Positions 16,514 through 25,657 are shown, numbered from the stretch's first letter. The stretch is DNA of 64,000 nucleotides from Altererythrobacter ishigakiensis (GCF_001663155.1 NZ_CP015963.1:186001-250000); one strand, 5' to 3'. The notes: a model not told the origin generated them from the letters alone. Program-made: numbers and translations.

Positions 16514-17002
16514 TTACAGTCCGAAGCTGATGACACTGCTTTCGCTGTCAGCGCGCGCGAAACGGGCTTGCTCTGAAGCAGTCAGCGCTTTCGCCAGTTT
16601 CTTGTGTGTGTCGGCATTGTCAGCGAAAATGATATTCGCCTGGAAAGTCTGAGATTCCGCGTCGGCAACCGGCGCGTCGGCCAGCTGCGTGAGGCCACGG
16701 ACAGCGCGCTTTGCAACAAAGTCTGTACGTCCGTCACCCGAAGAATTCACCACTTCAATGTTGTGCGGCATGCCGGCACCATCGAGCGTGAAGCGAAGCT
16801 GGACAATTCCACTAACGGTGGCAGTCCGAGTCTGGCGCGCAGCGTTGACAAGACGGCGGTCAAGCGCATTGCCAACGTCCTGCTGCCATTCCTGCATTGC
16901 AGCCTGCGACTGGACGACGATTTCCTGCTCTCCAGCGAAAGCAGGAGAAGCTGCTGCGAAACTCAACGCAACTGCGATTGTAGTATTCATAAAAGTTTTC
17001 AT
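16514..17002 (-). CDS. Secreted TonB-C-like protein, paralog of the gene at 13598-14092
   Basis: 162 residues. Signal peptide MKTFMNTTIAVALSFAAASP (AFA-GEQ cleavage). The mature part follows the same plan as its relative: an N-terminal helix (MQEWQQDVGNALDRRLVNAA), then SGIVQLRFTLDGAGMPHNIEV, KRAVRGLTQL and FQANIIFAD, and a charged C-terminal helix (LTASEQARFARADS). No membrane anchor. The periplasmic partner is unknown. It has its own terminator and leader hairpin and so is likely a single-gene unit. Confidence 0.78.
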   Translation of the reverse strand: MKTFMNTTIAVALSFAAASPAFAGEQEIVVQSQAAMQEWQQDVGNALDRRLVNAARQTRTATVSGIVQLRFTLDGAGMPHNIEVVNSSGDGRTDFVAKRAVRGLTQLADAPVADAESQTFQANIIFADNADTHKKLAKALTASEQARFARADSESSVISFGL

Positions 17003-17004
17003 TG

Positions 17005-17033
17005 GATCATCCTCTTTGTTTGTGTGGATGATC
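17005..17033 (-). promoter_or_regulatory. Leader hairpin overlapping the ribosome site
   Basis: GATCATCC (17005-17012) pairs with GGATGATC (17026-17033), an 8-base stem just before the ATG at 17002. As at 14095-14122, the ribosome site AGAGGATG falls in the stem and GATCGGCC follows the distal arm. Loop sequence differs between the copies, so the stem itself is conserved. Confidence 0.55.
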
Positions 17034-17097
17034 GGCCACTTTGACCAACGTCAGCGAGCACAGTCCCAACACTCGTGCCGCGGTTGAATTGGTCGAT

Positions 17098-17149
17098 CAG
17101 GAAGCAAGGCCGCTAGGGGGTTTGCGGGGTTTGCGAGCCTCGCTTCCTG
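17098..17149. repeat. Inverted repeat enclosing a GGGGTTTGC tandem
   Basis: CAGGAAGC (17098-17105) pairs with GCTTCCTG (17142-17149), with GGC/GCC continuing inside. The loop has GGGGTTTGC twice in a row (about 17117-17134). It lies in the gap between nadB and the TonB-C-like gene. No T-run follows on either side. Confidence 0.4.
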
Positions 17150-17268
17150 CTTATGAAGATGGCAGGGCCGCACGAATTCTCAATCCGAACTCGGCGAGCG
17201 GCCGCACATTTCGGATTGATGGCAGGATTTGCCGATGAACGGCATAATGCGTTCGATCAGTGGTCTGG

Positions 17269-18855
17269 CTAAGGCACCAGAACCGTATCGCGCGCCTCAT
17301 CCAGCAGTTCAGGGTAATCCAGCGTATAGTGCAAGCCGCGGCTTTCCTGCCGCCTCAATGCGCTTGCGACGATCAGCTCAGCCGCTTTCAAGAGATTGCG
17401 CAGCTCAATAAGGTCAGTCGTGACAACAAAGCTGCCGTAATAATCTTCGACTTCGTCCTGCAGCAATTTGATCCGGTTCGCCGCGCGCTCAAGCCGTTTC
17501 GTGGTGCGCACGATCCCGACATAGTTCCACATGAAGCGGCGGATCTCGGTCCAGTTCTGTTTGATGACCACTTGCTCGTCGGAGTCCGAAACGCGGGTCG
17601 CATCCCAATCCTTGATTGCGGGCGGTTCTTCGAGAGCGTCCCAGTTTTCGAGAATATCCTTCGCTGCTGCTTCGCCAAAGACAAAGCACTCCAGCAAAGA
17701 GTTCGATGCAAGACGGTTTGCGCCGTGAAGCCCGCTCTCCGTGCACTCGCCCGCCGCCCAAAGACCCGGCAAATCGGTGCGTGCATCAAGCCCGATCAAT
17801 ACTCCGCCGCAGGTATAGTGCTGTGCCGGTACAACCGGGATCGGCTCTTTCGTCATATCGATGCCGAGGCCCATCAACTTGTCATAGATTGTCGGAAAAT
17901 GTTCCTTCACGAACTCAGGCGGCTGGTGGCTGATGTCCAGATGTACGTAGTCCAGACCATAGCGTTTGATCTGGTCGTCGATCGCGCGGGCGACCACATC
18001 GCGCGGGGCCAGTTCCATCCGCTCCGCGTCGTAATCTGCCATGAAGCGATGCCCGGTTTCCGGGTGCAGCAGATGCCCGCCCTCACCGCGCACCGCTTCT
18101 GTAATGAGGAAGTTCTTGACCTCCAAATTATAGAGGCATGTGGGGTGGAACTGCATCATCTCCATATTGGAAACGCGACACCCCGCGCGCCATGCCATTG
18201 CGATCCCATCGCCGGTGGCGCCACGCGGCGCCGTGCTGAAGAGGTAGCATCGACCGGCGCCGCCCGCTGCCAACACAGTCGCGCGCGCAACTTGCTTTTC
18301 AACTTCGCCGGTATCTTCATTTAGCGCGTAAGCACCCCACACGCGCCCGCCGCCAGAGAATTTCTCGCCATGGCGCCCGGTAATTAGGTCGATGCAGCTG
18401 CGCCCCGGCAACATGGTGATATTGGGGTTGTCTTCCGCTGCCTTGAGCAATGCCGATTGCACAGCCCATCCGGTCGCATCGTTCACATGAACAATGCGGC
18501 GATGACTGTGTCCCCCCTCGCGCGTCAGGTGCAGATCGCCTTCTTCCGTGTTGAACGGCACGCCGAGTTCAACCAAACGCTCGATCGACTTTGGCGCGTT
18601 CTCGATCACGAATTCAACGGTCTCGCGGCGGTTGAGCCCAGCGCCCGCCACCATGGTATCGCGTATATGATTCTCGAAAGTATCGCCTGCGTCGAGTACG
18701 GCCGCGATCCCGCCCTGCGCCCAGGCCGTGCTTCCGCCGGTGAGCGAGCCCTTGGCCAGCACCAGCACTTTCTTCGTTTCAGCCAGGGCCAATGCGGCAG
18801 TCAGACCAGCGGCGCCGGAACCAATGATCAGGACATCGTGCTTGACCGCACTCAT
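17269..18855 (-). CDS. nadB: L-aspartate oxidase
   Basis: 528-residue FAD enzyme that oxidises L-aspartate to iminoaspartate, the first step of de novo NAD synthesis. The dinucleotide fold is VLIIGSGAAGLTAALALAE (about 8-26). STAWAQGGIAAVLDAGD, the active-site EGGHSHRRIVH, MEMMQFHPTCLY, VPAQHYTCGGV and GLHGANRLASNSLLE match the succinate dehydrogenase/aspartate oxidase family, and the 528 length fits NadB and not SdhA. nadA and nadC are not in the window. Its ATG overlaps the stop of the upstream ABC ATPase gene (ATGA), which implies coupled translation. Confidence 0.95.
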   Translation of the reverse strand: MSAVKHDVLIIGSGAAGLTAALALAETKKVLVLAKGSLTGGSTAWAQGGIAAVLDAGDTFENHIRDTMVAGAGLNRRETVEFVIENAPKSIERLVELGVPFNTEEGDLHLTREGGHSHRRIVHVNDATGWAVQSALLKAAEDNPNITMLPGRSCIDLITGRHGEKFSGGGRVWGAYALNEDTGEVEKQVARATVLAAGGAGRCYLFSTAPRGATGDGIAMAWRAGCRVSNMEMMQFHPTCLYNLEVKNFLITEAVRGEGGHLLHPETGHRFMADYDAERMELAPRDVVARAIDDQIKRYGLDYVHLDISHQPPEFVKEHFPTIYDKLMGLGIDMTKEPIPVVPAQHYTCGGVLIGLDARTDLPGLWAAGECTESGLHGANRLASNSLLECFVFGEAAAKDILENWDALEEPPAIKDWDATRVSDSDEQVVIKQNWTEIRRFMWNYVGIVRTTKRLERAANRIKLLQDEVEDYYGSFVVTTDLIELRNLLKAAELIVASALRRQESRGLHYTLDYPELLDEARDTVLVP

Positions 18856-19790
18856 ATGTCAGAACTCGTCAACTGCACGAACACATCTTCAAGGTCTGGC
18901 TCTCGGGTCGTTACATCTTCGATTGTGTAGCCATGCTCTTGCACCTTGGCGAGGACCTGACCTGCGCTCGCCTGATCGCGGTCATATGTAATCTCAAGAA
19001 TGCGCGGTTCGATCACTTCTGCCTTGTGGAAACCTTCCTCGACAACCGGCCCGGCGAGATCCCGGTCAACCGTAACCCGCACAATCTTCTCGCGCGCCAT
19101 CTCGATCAGCTCCCGCGTAGGCTTCTTCGCGATCAGTTCGCCATGATTGATGATCGCGATCTGGTCACACAGTTCCTCAGCCTCTTCGAGATAATGTGTC
19201 GTCAGGACGATCGTGACGCCATCATCATTAAGGCCGCGCACCAGATCCCAAAGCTGCTTGCGCAACTCGACATCAACGCCCGCGGTCGGCTCGTCGAGCA
19301 CCAGGATCGGCGGCGAATGCACCATTGCCTTTGCGACCATCAAGCGCCGCTTCATCCCGCCAGAAAGCGTGCGCGCATAGGCATCGCGTTTATCAGCCAA
19401 CCGCACCGCTTCAAGCAATTCCTCGCTACGCCGCAGCGCCTTGGTTATGCCGTAAAAACCACCTTGGTTCTCTAGCACTTCAAAGGGCGTAAAGAACGGG
19501 TCGAATACGATCTCCTGCGGCACAATCCCGATCGAGGCGCTGGCATTGCGGCGGTGCTCGTCGATATCGAAACCCCAGATTTCGGCGCTGCCGCCGGTCT
19601 TGTTTACTAGGCCTGCCAGAATATTGATCAGCGTCGACTTGCCTGCACCGTTGGGGCCGAGCAGACCGAATATCTCCCCCTCTGGTACATCAAAGCTTAC
19701 GCCCTTTAGCGCTTCCTTGCCCGGTTGGCCTTTTGCCCCGGCATAGGTCTTTTTCAGGTCGCTGATCGAAATTGCGGGTAAGTTGGTCAT
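18852..19790 (-). CDS. ABC transporter ATP-binding protein, permease not adjacent
   Basis: 312 residues from the ATG at 19790; an upstream in-frame start at 19802 is possible. Walker A is GPNGAGKST (about 47-55), the signature is LSGGMKRRL, Walker B is ILVLDEPTAGVD, and the switch His is in TTHYLEEAEELCD. The C-terminal part (EIARE-type regulatory domain to DLEDVFVQLTSSDI) is that of ABC-2 exporters of the DrrA/NatA/YadG type. The expected membrane partner gene is missing on both sides. Coupling to nadB is probably positional and not functional. Confidence 0.92.
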   Translation of the reverse strand: MTNLPAISISDLKKTYAGAKGQPGKEALKGVSFDVPEGEIFGLLGPNGAGKSTLINILAGLVNKTGGSAEIWGFDIDEHRRNASASIGIVPQEIVFDPFFTPFEVLENQGGFYGITKALRRSEELLEAVRLADKRDAYARTLSGGMKRRLMVAKAMVHSPPILVLDEPTAGVDVELRKQLWDLVRGLNDDGVTIVLTTHYLEEAEELCDQIAIINHGELIAKKPTRELIEMAREKIVRVTVDRDLAGPVVEEGFHKAEVIEPRILEITYDRDQASAGQVLAKVQEHGYTIEDVTTREPDLEDVFVQLTSSDI

Positions 19791-19880
19791 CGCCAAGCGC
19801 ACTAGGGCTTAATCGGCTGAATGCAAAGGGTGCAGCTGCCCCGTTGCGAATCTGGCGCATCCGCATTATCGGCAAGTCCC

Positions 19881-20141
19881 ATGAGCATGGAAACTCCAGA
19901 GGTCGTTACCGTCGAAACCAAGCGCGTAAGCTGTGACGGAGCTAGCGCCATTCGCGGCGGAGCGAATTACCGCCCGGCAGCCTTGGGCCACCCCAAGATC
20001 TACCTCGAGATTGACGAGCATGGCTACGTTGACTGCGGCTATTGTGATCGCCGCTTTGTGCTGAAGGGCGGCCCGGTTGATGGCGCAGACCATTCGCAGC
20101 TGCCGGACATCTCTGAAGGTGCAGATCCCGGTCGCCGCTAG
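19881..20141 (+). CDS. Zinc-finger CHCC domain protein
   Basis: 86 residues from the ATG at 19881 (ATG at 19887 also possible). The pattern SCDGA, LGHPKIYLEI, VDCGYCDRRFVL gives a C-H-C-C zinc site, the zf-CHCC fold also seen in mitochondrial complex I subunit NDUFS6. In Alphaproteobacteria this small protein is associated with respiratory complex I in some species; a link here is inferred from the family only. A single-gene unit, divergent from the ABC gene. Confidence 0.85.
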   Translation: MSMETPEVVTVETKRVSCDGASAIRGGANYRPAALGHPKIYLEIDEHGYVDCGYCDRRFVLKGGPVDGADHSQLPDISEGADPGRR

Positions 20142-20240
20142 GCAAAGCTGCTGCTCGCCTGGCTTTGACTCATCGCCGGTTCATGACAAACTGCTATAAT
20201 GCGCAGCGCAAATGGGAGACTCGCGCCTAGGAGAGAAGTC

Positions 20241-20696
20241 ATGACCAGTCTAATCCACCCTGCATTGATCGCCGCTGCATCGCTTGGCTTGTTGGCTGCG
20301 CCGGCGCTTGCCAATGCACAAGGGCAAGCCAAAGATACACCGGTCGAACAAACCAAGGGCGAGAAGAAGCTGGCAAAGATTCTTGAAGGGCGCGTCGCCG
20401 GTGAAGCCCGTTCATGCATCTACACCCGACCCAGCGAGAGCATGCGTATCATTGATGATACCGCGATTGTTTATGGCCGCGGCAAGACGATCTACGTAAA
20501 TCGTACCGCTCATCCGGAAGATTTGGACGACCGCGACATCATGGTTGTGCGGAGGTTCAGCGGCTCTCAATTATGTCGTCAGGACATCGTCACGACAATT
20601 GACCCCGGTAGCAGAACGTTCAGCGGGTCAATCTTCCTGAGCGAGTTCATACCTTACACGAGAGTTGAAAGCGACCCTGCCGCGGAAGGCAATTAA
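20241..20696 (+). CDS. Secreted conserved hypothetical protein
   Basis: 151 residues from the ATG at 20241, with AGGAGAG 7 bases upstream. The signal peptide (MTSLIHPALIAAASLGLLAA, PALANAQ) is followed by a Lys/Glu-rich linker and a domain with SCIYTRPSESMRIIDDTAIV, KTIYVNRTAHPEDLD and FSGSQLCRQDIVTTIDP. Two mature cysteines could form a disulfide in the periplasm. This pattern is widespread in sphingomonads without an assigned function. Confidence 0.7.
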   Translation: MTSLIHPALIAAASLGLLAAPALANAQGQAKDTPVEQTKGEKKLAKILEGRVAGEARSCIYTRPSESMRIIDDTAIVYGRGKTIYVNRTAHPEDLDDRDIMVVRRFSGSQLCRQDIVTTIDPGSRTFSGSIFLSEFIPYTRVESDPAAEGN

Positions 20697-20748
20697 TCGC
20701 GCTCCGTCTAAGTTCCAGAGAGTTTCGGCAGGTTATCGTGGAGGCCCT

Positions 20749-21726
20749 TCAGCCTGCCGCTACGTAGCCATTCATCCGAGCAAGAATGTCTTCCGCTTGC
20801 TGCATAATACCGTCGATTAATTCCTTACACGTCGGAATGTCATTGATCAGGCCAGCTACCATGCCGCATGACCACGCGCCTGCATCCATATCGCCTTCCA
20901 TCATGATGCGCGGATAGACGCCAGCGACCTGTTCGATGATGTCTTCGAATTTCAGATTCGCACCCTTTTCCTTCTCGATCCGCAGCAGTTCTTCCACGGC
21001 ATCATTGGTCATCACGCGTTCGGTATTGCGCAGCGGACGCATGACCAGTCGCGTGTCGAGCTCGCTGGCAGCCACGATTGCCGCTTTCACGTTTTCGTGA
21101 ACCGGCGCTTCTTTTGTGGCGATAAAGCGTGTGCCCATGTTCATGCCCTGTGCTCCCAGCGCGAGCGAGGCGACAAGGCTGCGCCCGTCTGCCATACCGC
21201 CAGAGGAAACGAACGGAATTTCCAACTCGTCTGCTGCGCGCGGCAAAAGGATAAAGTTCGGGATATCATCTTCGCCCGGATGACCGCCGCATTCAAAGCC
21301 ATCAACCGACACTGCATCGCAGCCGATGCTTTGCGCTTTCAAGGCGTGCCGCACTGCGGTGCATTTGTGGATCACCTTGATCCCCGCATCCTTCAGATAG
21401 GGCAACACCTGAGCAGGATTGTTGCCAGCAGTCTCCACCACAGTAACCCCGCCTTCGATGATCGCCTTGATAATTGCCGGGTAATCGGGCGCATTCACGG
21501 TCGGCAAGAACGTCACATTCACGCCAATCGGTTTGTCCGTCATGTCCTTGCAACGCGCGATCTCATTCGCGAGATCAGCCGGGGTCTTTTGCGTAAGCGC
21601 GGTAATGATCCCAAGCCCGCCAGCGTTGGAAACTGCCGCCGCCATTTCAGCAAAGCCGACATAGTGCATGCCGCCTTGGATAATCGGATGCTCAATGCCG
21701 AACATTTCTGTGATGGCGGTTTTCAT
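20749..21726 (-). CDS. Nitronate monooxygenase-family flavoenzyme
   Basis: 325 residues, TIM-barrel FMN enzyme. HPIIQGGMHYVGFAEMAAAV and SNAGGLGIITA form the phosphate/FMN region at the N terminus, VDGFECGGHPGEDD carries the conserved His, and FVSSGGMADGRSLVASLALG with GMNMGTRFIATKEAP completes the barrel. The family includes nitronate monooxygenases, FabK-type enoyl reductases and propionate-3-nitronate oxidases; this member is of the NMO class II look. Substrate not determined. It is convergent with the secreted protein gene. Confidence 0.88.
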   Translation of the reverse strand: MKTAITEMFGIEHPIIQGGMHYVGFAEMAAAVSNAGGLGIITALTQKTPADLANEIARCKDMTDKPIGVNVTFLPTVNAPDYPAIIKAIIEGGVTVVETAGNNPAQVLPYLKDAGIKVIHKCTAVRHALKAQSIGCDAVSVDGFECGGHPGEDDIPNFILLPRAADELEIPFVSSGGMADGRSLVASLALGAQGMNMGTRFIATKEAPVHENVKAAIVAASELDTRLVMRPLRNTERVMTNDAVEELLRIEKEKGANLKFEDIIEQVAGVYPRIMMEGDMDAGAWSCGMVAGLINDIPTCKELIDGIMQQAEDILARMNGYVAAG

Positions 21727-21824
21727 GGCGAATCTCCCTGCTGAAAGTATCTGATTTTGAGCTTACCTTGCGGAGAAATTCGCACCGTGCAAGCGTCGCT
21801 TTTGTGAGTGAGCATGCCGTAGCG

Positions 21825-22547
21825 TCAGTTGAAAGCTTGACCTGTCTTGCAGTCAGCCCGCGCAAAGCAGTTCGCGCAATCGGGCGAGCGAGGTCGGCAC
21901 AGAGTCTGACCGAGTTTCTTCAGCAGCAGATGATGCTCGTCCATATCTTCGGCTGACCACTCTTCGGGCAGGATCGGCATCAATTCGTTATAGGTCTTCG
22001 CGGTGTCCGCTTTGGCCGGCACGATGCCCATGCGCTGCATGATGCGGCGGTGATGCCCGTCGATCACCATGGCTTTGCGATTGAAGGTGGAGGCGTTCAT
22101 CACGCCCGCACTGTTCTTTCGCGCGACGCCGGGTAATTGCTCTAGCCAGACGAGCGCGTCTTCCAAGGGCAGATTGCCAAGATGGCGCAGGTCCACAGCG
22201 CCGCGCTCGGCAACGATGGCGTTAAGGCAGTCCTTGAGGCGTTTGGCGGCAACGGATGGAAAAGTCTGGCGCTTCAACCTCGCTTCCAGTTCTTCGACGG
22301 GAACCTCAGCGACCGCTTCCCAGGTTCCGAATTCAGCCAGCAGGCCATCGGTGGACGCATTGCTCACCGCGGTCTTGGTCTGCGCGCCGATGACGCCGTG
22401 AACCAGCACCCATTCCGGGCTGCGACGCTTTTCCGGTGGGCGAACAATCCGTCCGAACGTTGTGATCATGCCAGCGTGCAAGCGCCGGAGAATATCGGTG
22501 CGAGGGTCTGAACCCAGATTAAGTTGCAACGGCTCGTCCGGGTTCAC
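21825..22547 (-). CDS. Endonuclease III-like DNA glycosylase
   Basis: 240 residues. The helix-hairpin-helix is LEQLPGVARKNSAGVM with the catalytic Lys144, and the aspartate is D163 in VIDGHHRRIM. A [4Fe-4S] loop C-x6-C-x2-C-x5-C is intact (C217, C224, C227, C233). The sequence departs from Nth itself (GVARKN for GVGRKT, VIDGHH for VDTHV), so it may be a divergent repair glycosylase and not the main Nth. It begins with GTG, and its start overlaps the YceI stop by four bases. Confidence 0.88.
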   Translation of the reverse strand: MNPDEPLQLNLGSDPRTDILRRLHAGMITTFGRIVRPPEKRRSPEWVLVHGVIGAQTKTAVSNASTDGLLAEFGTWEAVAEVPVEELEARLKRQTFPSVAAKRLKDCLNAIVAERGAVDLRHLGNLPLEDALVWLEQLPGVARKNSAGVMNASTFNRKAMVIDGHHRRIMQRMGIVPAKADTAKTYNELMPILPEEWSAEDMDEHHLLLKKLGQTLCRPRSPDCANCFARADCKTGQAFN

Positions 22548-23155
22548 CGTTCAAAAGTCAGCGCGAATGTCACAGGAACCACAGGGGTGATCGACGGAAG
22601 CCCGGCAAGCTCCTGAAGCTGGGCAAGTTCGTCGATCAATTCAAAGCTGGCTGCGTTTACAATCACCGGCGCATCCGCAACCGCTAGTATGCGGTCTTCC
22701 CCAGAACGGGTCACGGTGACTTGCGCGGCTACTGGTGCCTCTACCCCTTTCAGCGACAAAGTGCCTTCAAGCGAGGTCTGCGTGCTCTCGCCAACACCCA
22801 GCGCTTCGAAGGGCGCAGGATCAATGGTCGCCGTGATTGTGGCTTCGGGATTGTCAGCCACAACGAAGAAGATTTCGCGCATGCGTTCATCGCGAATGTC
22901 GACACCGGTGCTTACCGAGGCGAGATCGATTGTGACGGTGGTAGTGCCATCTTGCGCAACGCTTCCACCTAACGTTTCGAAGGTGTTGGTCTCGGCAATT
23001 TCACCTGCCTTGATCGAAACATAAGACAGGGTAGAGGCGTCTCCATTAAGTCTCCACGCGCTGTCTGTAAGCGGCGTCGGCTGTGCGGGCTCCCCGGAAC
23101 AGGCAGCAACTGCCAGAAGTGCAGCGGCCGATTTGATGCGGTGCAAAAGTGTCAT
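22544..23155 (-). CDS. YceI-family lipoprotein
   Basis: 203 residues from the ATG at 23155. The signal MTLLHRIKSAAALLAVAAC ends in a VAAC lipobox (Cys19), so it should be lipidated. The mature part is a YceI-type lipocalin-like barrel with LNGDASTLSYVSIK, TVTIDLASVSTGVDIRDERM, FEALGVGESTQTSLEG and TLSLKGVEAPVAAQVTV. YceI proteins bind isoprenoid-type lipids; the ligand here is unknown. Its stop is coupled to the glycosylase start (GTGA). Confidence 0.87.
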   Translation of the reverse strand: MTLLHRIKSAAALLAVAACSGEPAQPTPLTDSAWRLNGDASTLSYVSIKAGEIAETNTFETLGGSVAQDGTTTVTIDLASVSTGVDIRDERMREIFFVVADNPEATITATIDPAPFEALGVGESTQTSLEGTLSLKGVEAPVAAQVTVTRSGEDRILAVADAPVIVNAASFELIDELAQLQELAGLPSITPVVPVTFALTFER

Positions 23156-23213
23156 AGATCTGTCCTCTACAAGCCTGACTACGATACGCACAAACCGCTT
23201 AGAAGTTGCAGGC

Positions 23214-24788
23214 TTATTCCCATTCGATCGTGCCCGGGGGCTTTGACGTGTAGTCATACACCACGCGGTTGATGCCTTGCACTTCGTTGACGATCCGGGT
23301 CGCACACTGGGTCAGGAAGCTCGCGTCGAAGGGGTAAACGTCCGCGGTCATGCCATCGGTGCTTGTTACAGCGCGCAAGCCGCAGACGCTGTCGTAAGTG
23401 CGGCCATCACCCATCACGCCCACGGTTTTAACAGGCAGCAGCACCGCAAACGCCTGCCAGATCGCGTCATAGAGCCCAGCATTGCGAATTTCCTCAAGAT
23501 AGATCGCATCTGCCTTGCGCAGGATGTCGCAGCGTTCCTTGCTCACTTCGCCCGGAATTCGGATCGCTAGGCCCGGCCCAGGGAACGGGTGGCGGCCAAC
23601 AAATTGTTCATTGAGGCCAAGCTCCCGGCCCAGTGCGCGCACTTCATCCTTGAACAGTTCGCGCAGTGGCTCAACCAGTTCCATATTCATGCGTTCAGGC
23701 AGGCCGCCAACATTGTGGTGACTCTTGATCGTGACGCTAGGCCCGCCGGTGAAGGAAACAGACTCGATCACATCGGGATAGAGCGTGCCTTGCGCAAGGA
23801 AGTCCGCCCCGCCCAGCTTGGACGCCTCTTCCTCGAACACGGCGATGAATTCGCCGCCGATGAACTTGCGCTTCTTCTCAGGGTCGGTGACGCCGGCAAG
23901 GCCCGCCATAAAGCGCTCCTCCGCATCCACGACAACAAGCGGAATATTGTAGTGGTCGCGGAACAGGCTCTCGACCTGTTCGCGCTCGTTAAGCCGCAGC
24001 AGGCCATGGTCAACGAACACGCAAGTGAGCTGATCGCCAATCGCCTCGTGGATCAGGATCGCGGCAACCGAGCTGTCGACCCCGCCCGACAGACCGCAAA
24101 TAACGCGGCCATCGCCCACTTGCTCGCGGATTTCAGCCACCTTGGTTTCGCGATACGCGGCCATGGTCCAGTCGCCTGCCAGCCCGCAGACCTTGTGGAC
24201 GAAATTCGCGAGCAGCTTTGCGCCATCAGGTGTGTGAACCACCTCGGGGTGGAACTGCGTGCCGTAGTATTGGCGATCCTCGTCAGCAATCACAGCGAAG
24301 GGTGCGCCATCACTGGTGGCGACGATTTCAAAACCCGGTGCGAATTGGGTCACTTTATCGCCGTGACTCATCCACACTTGGTGCCGTTCGCCTTCGCTCC
24401 AAAGACCGTCAAACAACGCGCATGACTTCGTAACAGTCAGATAAGCCCGGCCAAACTCGCCGCCATCTCCCGTCTCGTGCCCGGGGCGAACTTCTCCGCC
24501 AAGCTGTTTGCTCATTACCTGCTGGCCATAGCAGATGCCCAGAATGGGTAGTCCGCTGTCAAACAGCACCTGCGGCGCGCGCGGACTATCGTCATCGCAA
24601 ACGCTGGCTGGCGAACCGGACAGGATAATGCCCTTGGGCTTCATCCGGTGCAACGCTTTCTCCGCTTCGCTGAAAGGGGAAATCTCGGAATAAACACCCG
24701 CCTCGCGCACTCGGCGCGCAATCAGCTGCGTTACCTGGCTGCCGAAATCGACGATAAGGATGGAATCGGGAATGTGCTGTGGGTCCAT
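23214..24788 (-). CDS. guaA: GMP synthase (glutamine-hydrolysing)
   Basis: 524 residues, converts XMP to GMP with ATP and glutamine. The amidotransferase part has GICYGQQ with nucleophile Cys86 and FHPEVVHT for the His-Glu pair. The ATP-pyrophosphatase part has [13 protein letters not shown], the PP-loop. The C-terminal dimer domain ends [16 protein letters not shown] as expected. Length is normal. It stands alone, with the YceI gene 58 bases downstream on the same strand. Confidence 0.97.
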   Translation of the reverse strand: MDPQHIPDSILIVDFGSQVTQLIARRVREAGVYSEISPFSEAEKALHRMKPKGIILSGSPASVCDDDSPRAPQVLFDSGLPILGICYGQQVMSKQLGGEVRPGHETGDGGEFGRAYLTVTKSCALFDGLWSEGERHQVWMSHGDKVTQFAPGFEIVATSDGAPFAVIADEDRQYYGTQFHPEVVHTPDGAKLLANFVHKVCGLAGDWTMAAYRETKVAEIREQVGDGRVICGLSGGVDSSVAAILIHEAIGDQLTCVFVDHGLLRLNEREQVESLFRDHYNIPLVVVDAEERFMAGLAGVTDPEKKRKFIGGEFIAVFEEEASKLGGADFLAQGTLYPDVIESVSFTGGPSVTIKSHHNVGGLPERMNMELVEPLRELFKDEVRALGRELGLNEQFVGRHPFPGPGLAIRIPGEVSKERCDILRKADAIYLEEIRNAGLYDAIWQAFAVLLPVKTVGVMGDGRTYDSVCGLRAVTSTDGMTADVYPFDASFLTQCATRIVNEVQGINRVVYDYTSKPPGTIEWE

Positions 24789-24882
24789 GGCCGCCGATTA
24801 AGGACGTGCGGGCTGGCTGGCAAGCTTGGAGCTGGCGCTATTCACGACGTGATAACTATGCGCTTGAAATCGGCAGAATGGC

Positions 24883-24953
24883 GATGTTGCACTGCACGCA
24901 ATCACTGTGCAATTCTTCGCAACTGCAGCATCGGGAACGTTGCAGTGCAGCAT
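24883..24953 (+). promoter_or_regulatory. Leader with mutually exclusive hairpins upstream of the UrcA gene
   Basis: ATGTTGCACTGCA (24884-24896) can pair with TGCAGTGCAGCAT (24941-24953, 13 positions, one wobble), or its first part GATGTTGCA (from 24883) with TGCAGCATC (24924-24932, one wobble). Both cannot form together. The gene begins at 25013 with AAGGAGA. Function not known. Confidence 0.35.
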
Positions 24954-25012
24954 GAGTATCTCTTTGCAACCCGTCAGCGAATGTGGGCGGACATTACTCA
25001 AGGAGAATATTC

Positions 25013-25312
25013 ATGCGTACCATCTTTGCTTCCGCTGCTGCGCTCACGCTGATTGCAGCACCTGCTGCAGCCAACGCCGACACTGTCGAAGTCCGTGTTT
25101 CGGTTGCTGACCTTGATCTGAACACTGCCGCTGGTCGTGCCGCTCTTGAAGAACGCGTAGAGCGCCAGGCTCGCAAGGCCTGTAAGGTAGAAACCGCTTT
25201 GGATCGCGCGCCTGAAATGACAGATTGGTCGTGCGTGGAAGCTGCAAAGACTGCTGCTTTGGCGAAGGTCGATGCCTCTCAGAACGGCGGCACGGGAATG
25301 GCTGCTGAGTAA
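25013..25312 (+). CDS. UrcA-family secreted protein
   Basis: 99 residues from the ATG at 25013, with AAGGAGA 8 bases upstream. The signal peptide MRTIFASAAALTLIAAPAAA is cleaved near NAD. The mature domain has VEVRVSVADLDLNTAAGRAA and VERQARKACKVE and a second Cys in WSCVEAAK, the UrcA pattern of sphingomonads. UrcA proteins are periplasmic and of unknown function. A strong terminator follows, so it is a single-gene unit. Confidence 0.85.
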   Translation: MRTIFASAAALTLIAAPAAANADTVEVRVSVADLDLNTAAGRAALEERVERQARKACKVETALDRAPEMTDWSCVEAAKTAALAKVDASQNGGTGMAAE

Positions 25313-25339
25313 ACACTCAGCCAATCACCTGGACTTTCA

Positions 25340-25375
25340 AACCGGTCCCCGATCAATCGATCGGGGGCCGGTTTT
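25340..25375 (+). terminator. Intrinsic terminator of the UrcA gene
   Basis: ACCGGTCCCCGAT and ATCGGGGGCCGGT form a 13-base stem with one wobble around a short loop, followed by TTTT. It begins 28 bases after the stop codon. Confidence 0.85.
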
Positions 25376-25611
25376 GTATTTCCAGCAATAGCAATTCTTT
25401 TGTTGAATGTTTTGCAACACATCTCCGCGTTTTCTCATTTGTGTTTAACGTGGAGCAACATTATTTCACTCCCATCGCAGCGGCACGGTTCTCTCTCCCC
25501 CTCCCGGTCGCTGACGAGCCCCAGGACTTCCGGTTCCTCTCCCCCGGAATTCCAAAGCGCCCCAGCTGGATGTCTGGCTCAATAGAGCCGCCCAGCCTCA
25601 GGGCAGCGAGC

Positions 25612-25657
25612 GAGACGCGGTCACACCAGTCCCCCAAACACTTTGTGACCGCGTCTC
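25612..25657. repeat. Perfect 14-base inverted repeat, possible RNA hairpin
   Basis: GAGACGCGGTCACA (25612-25625) and TGTGACCGCGTCTC (25644-25657) are exact complements separated by 18 bases. No T-run follows on either strand. The gap 25376-25846 holds no supported gene. A second perfect hairpin, TGCCTGAG/CTCAGGCA with a 6-base loop, lies at 25744-25765. A small RNA is possible, but no known RNA family was recognised. Confidence 0.55.

Noticed and set aside
17260..18324. 354-codon forward open frame over nadB
   Set aside because: Shadow of nadB, rich in Arg, Cys and His as expected of an antisense frame of GC-rich coding DNA.
23589..24425. 278-codon forward open frame over guaA
   Set aside because: Antisense shadow; guaA on the reverse strand has all catalytic motifs.
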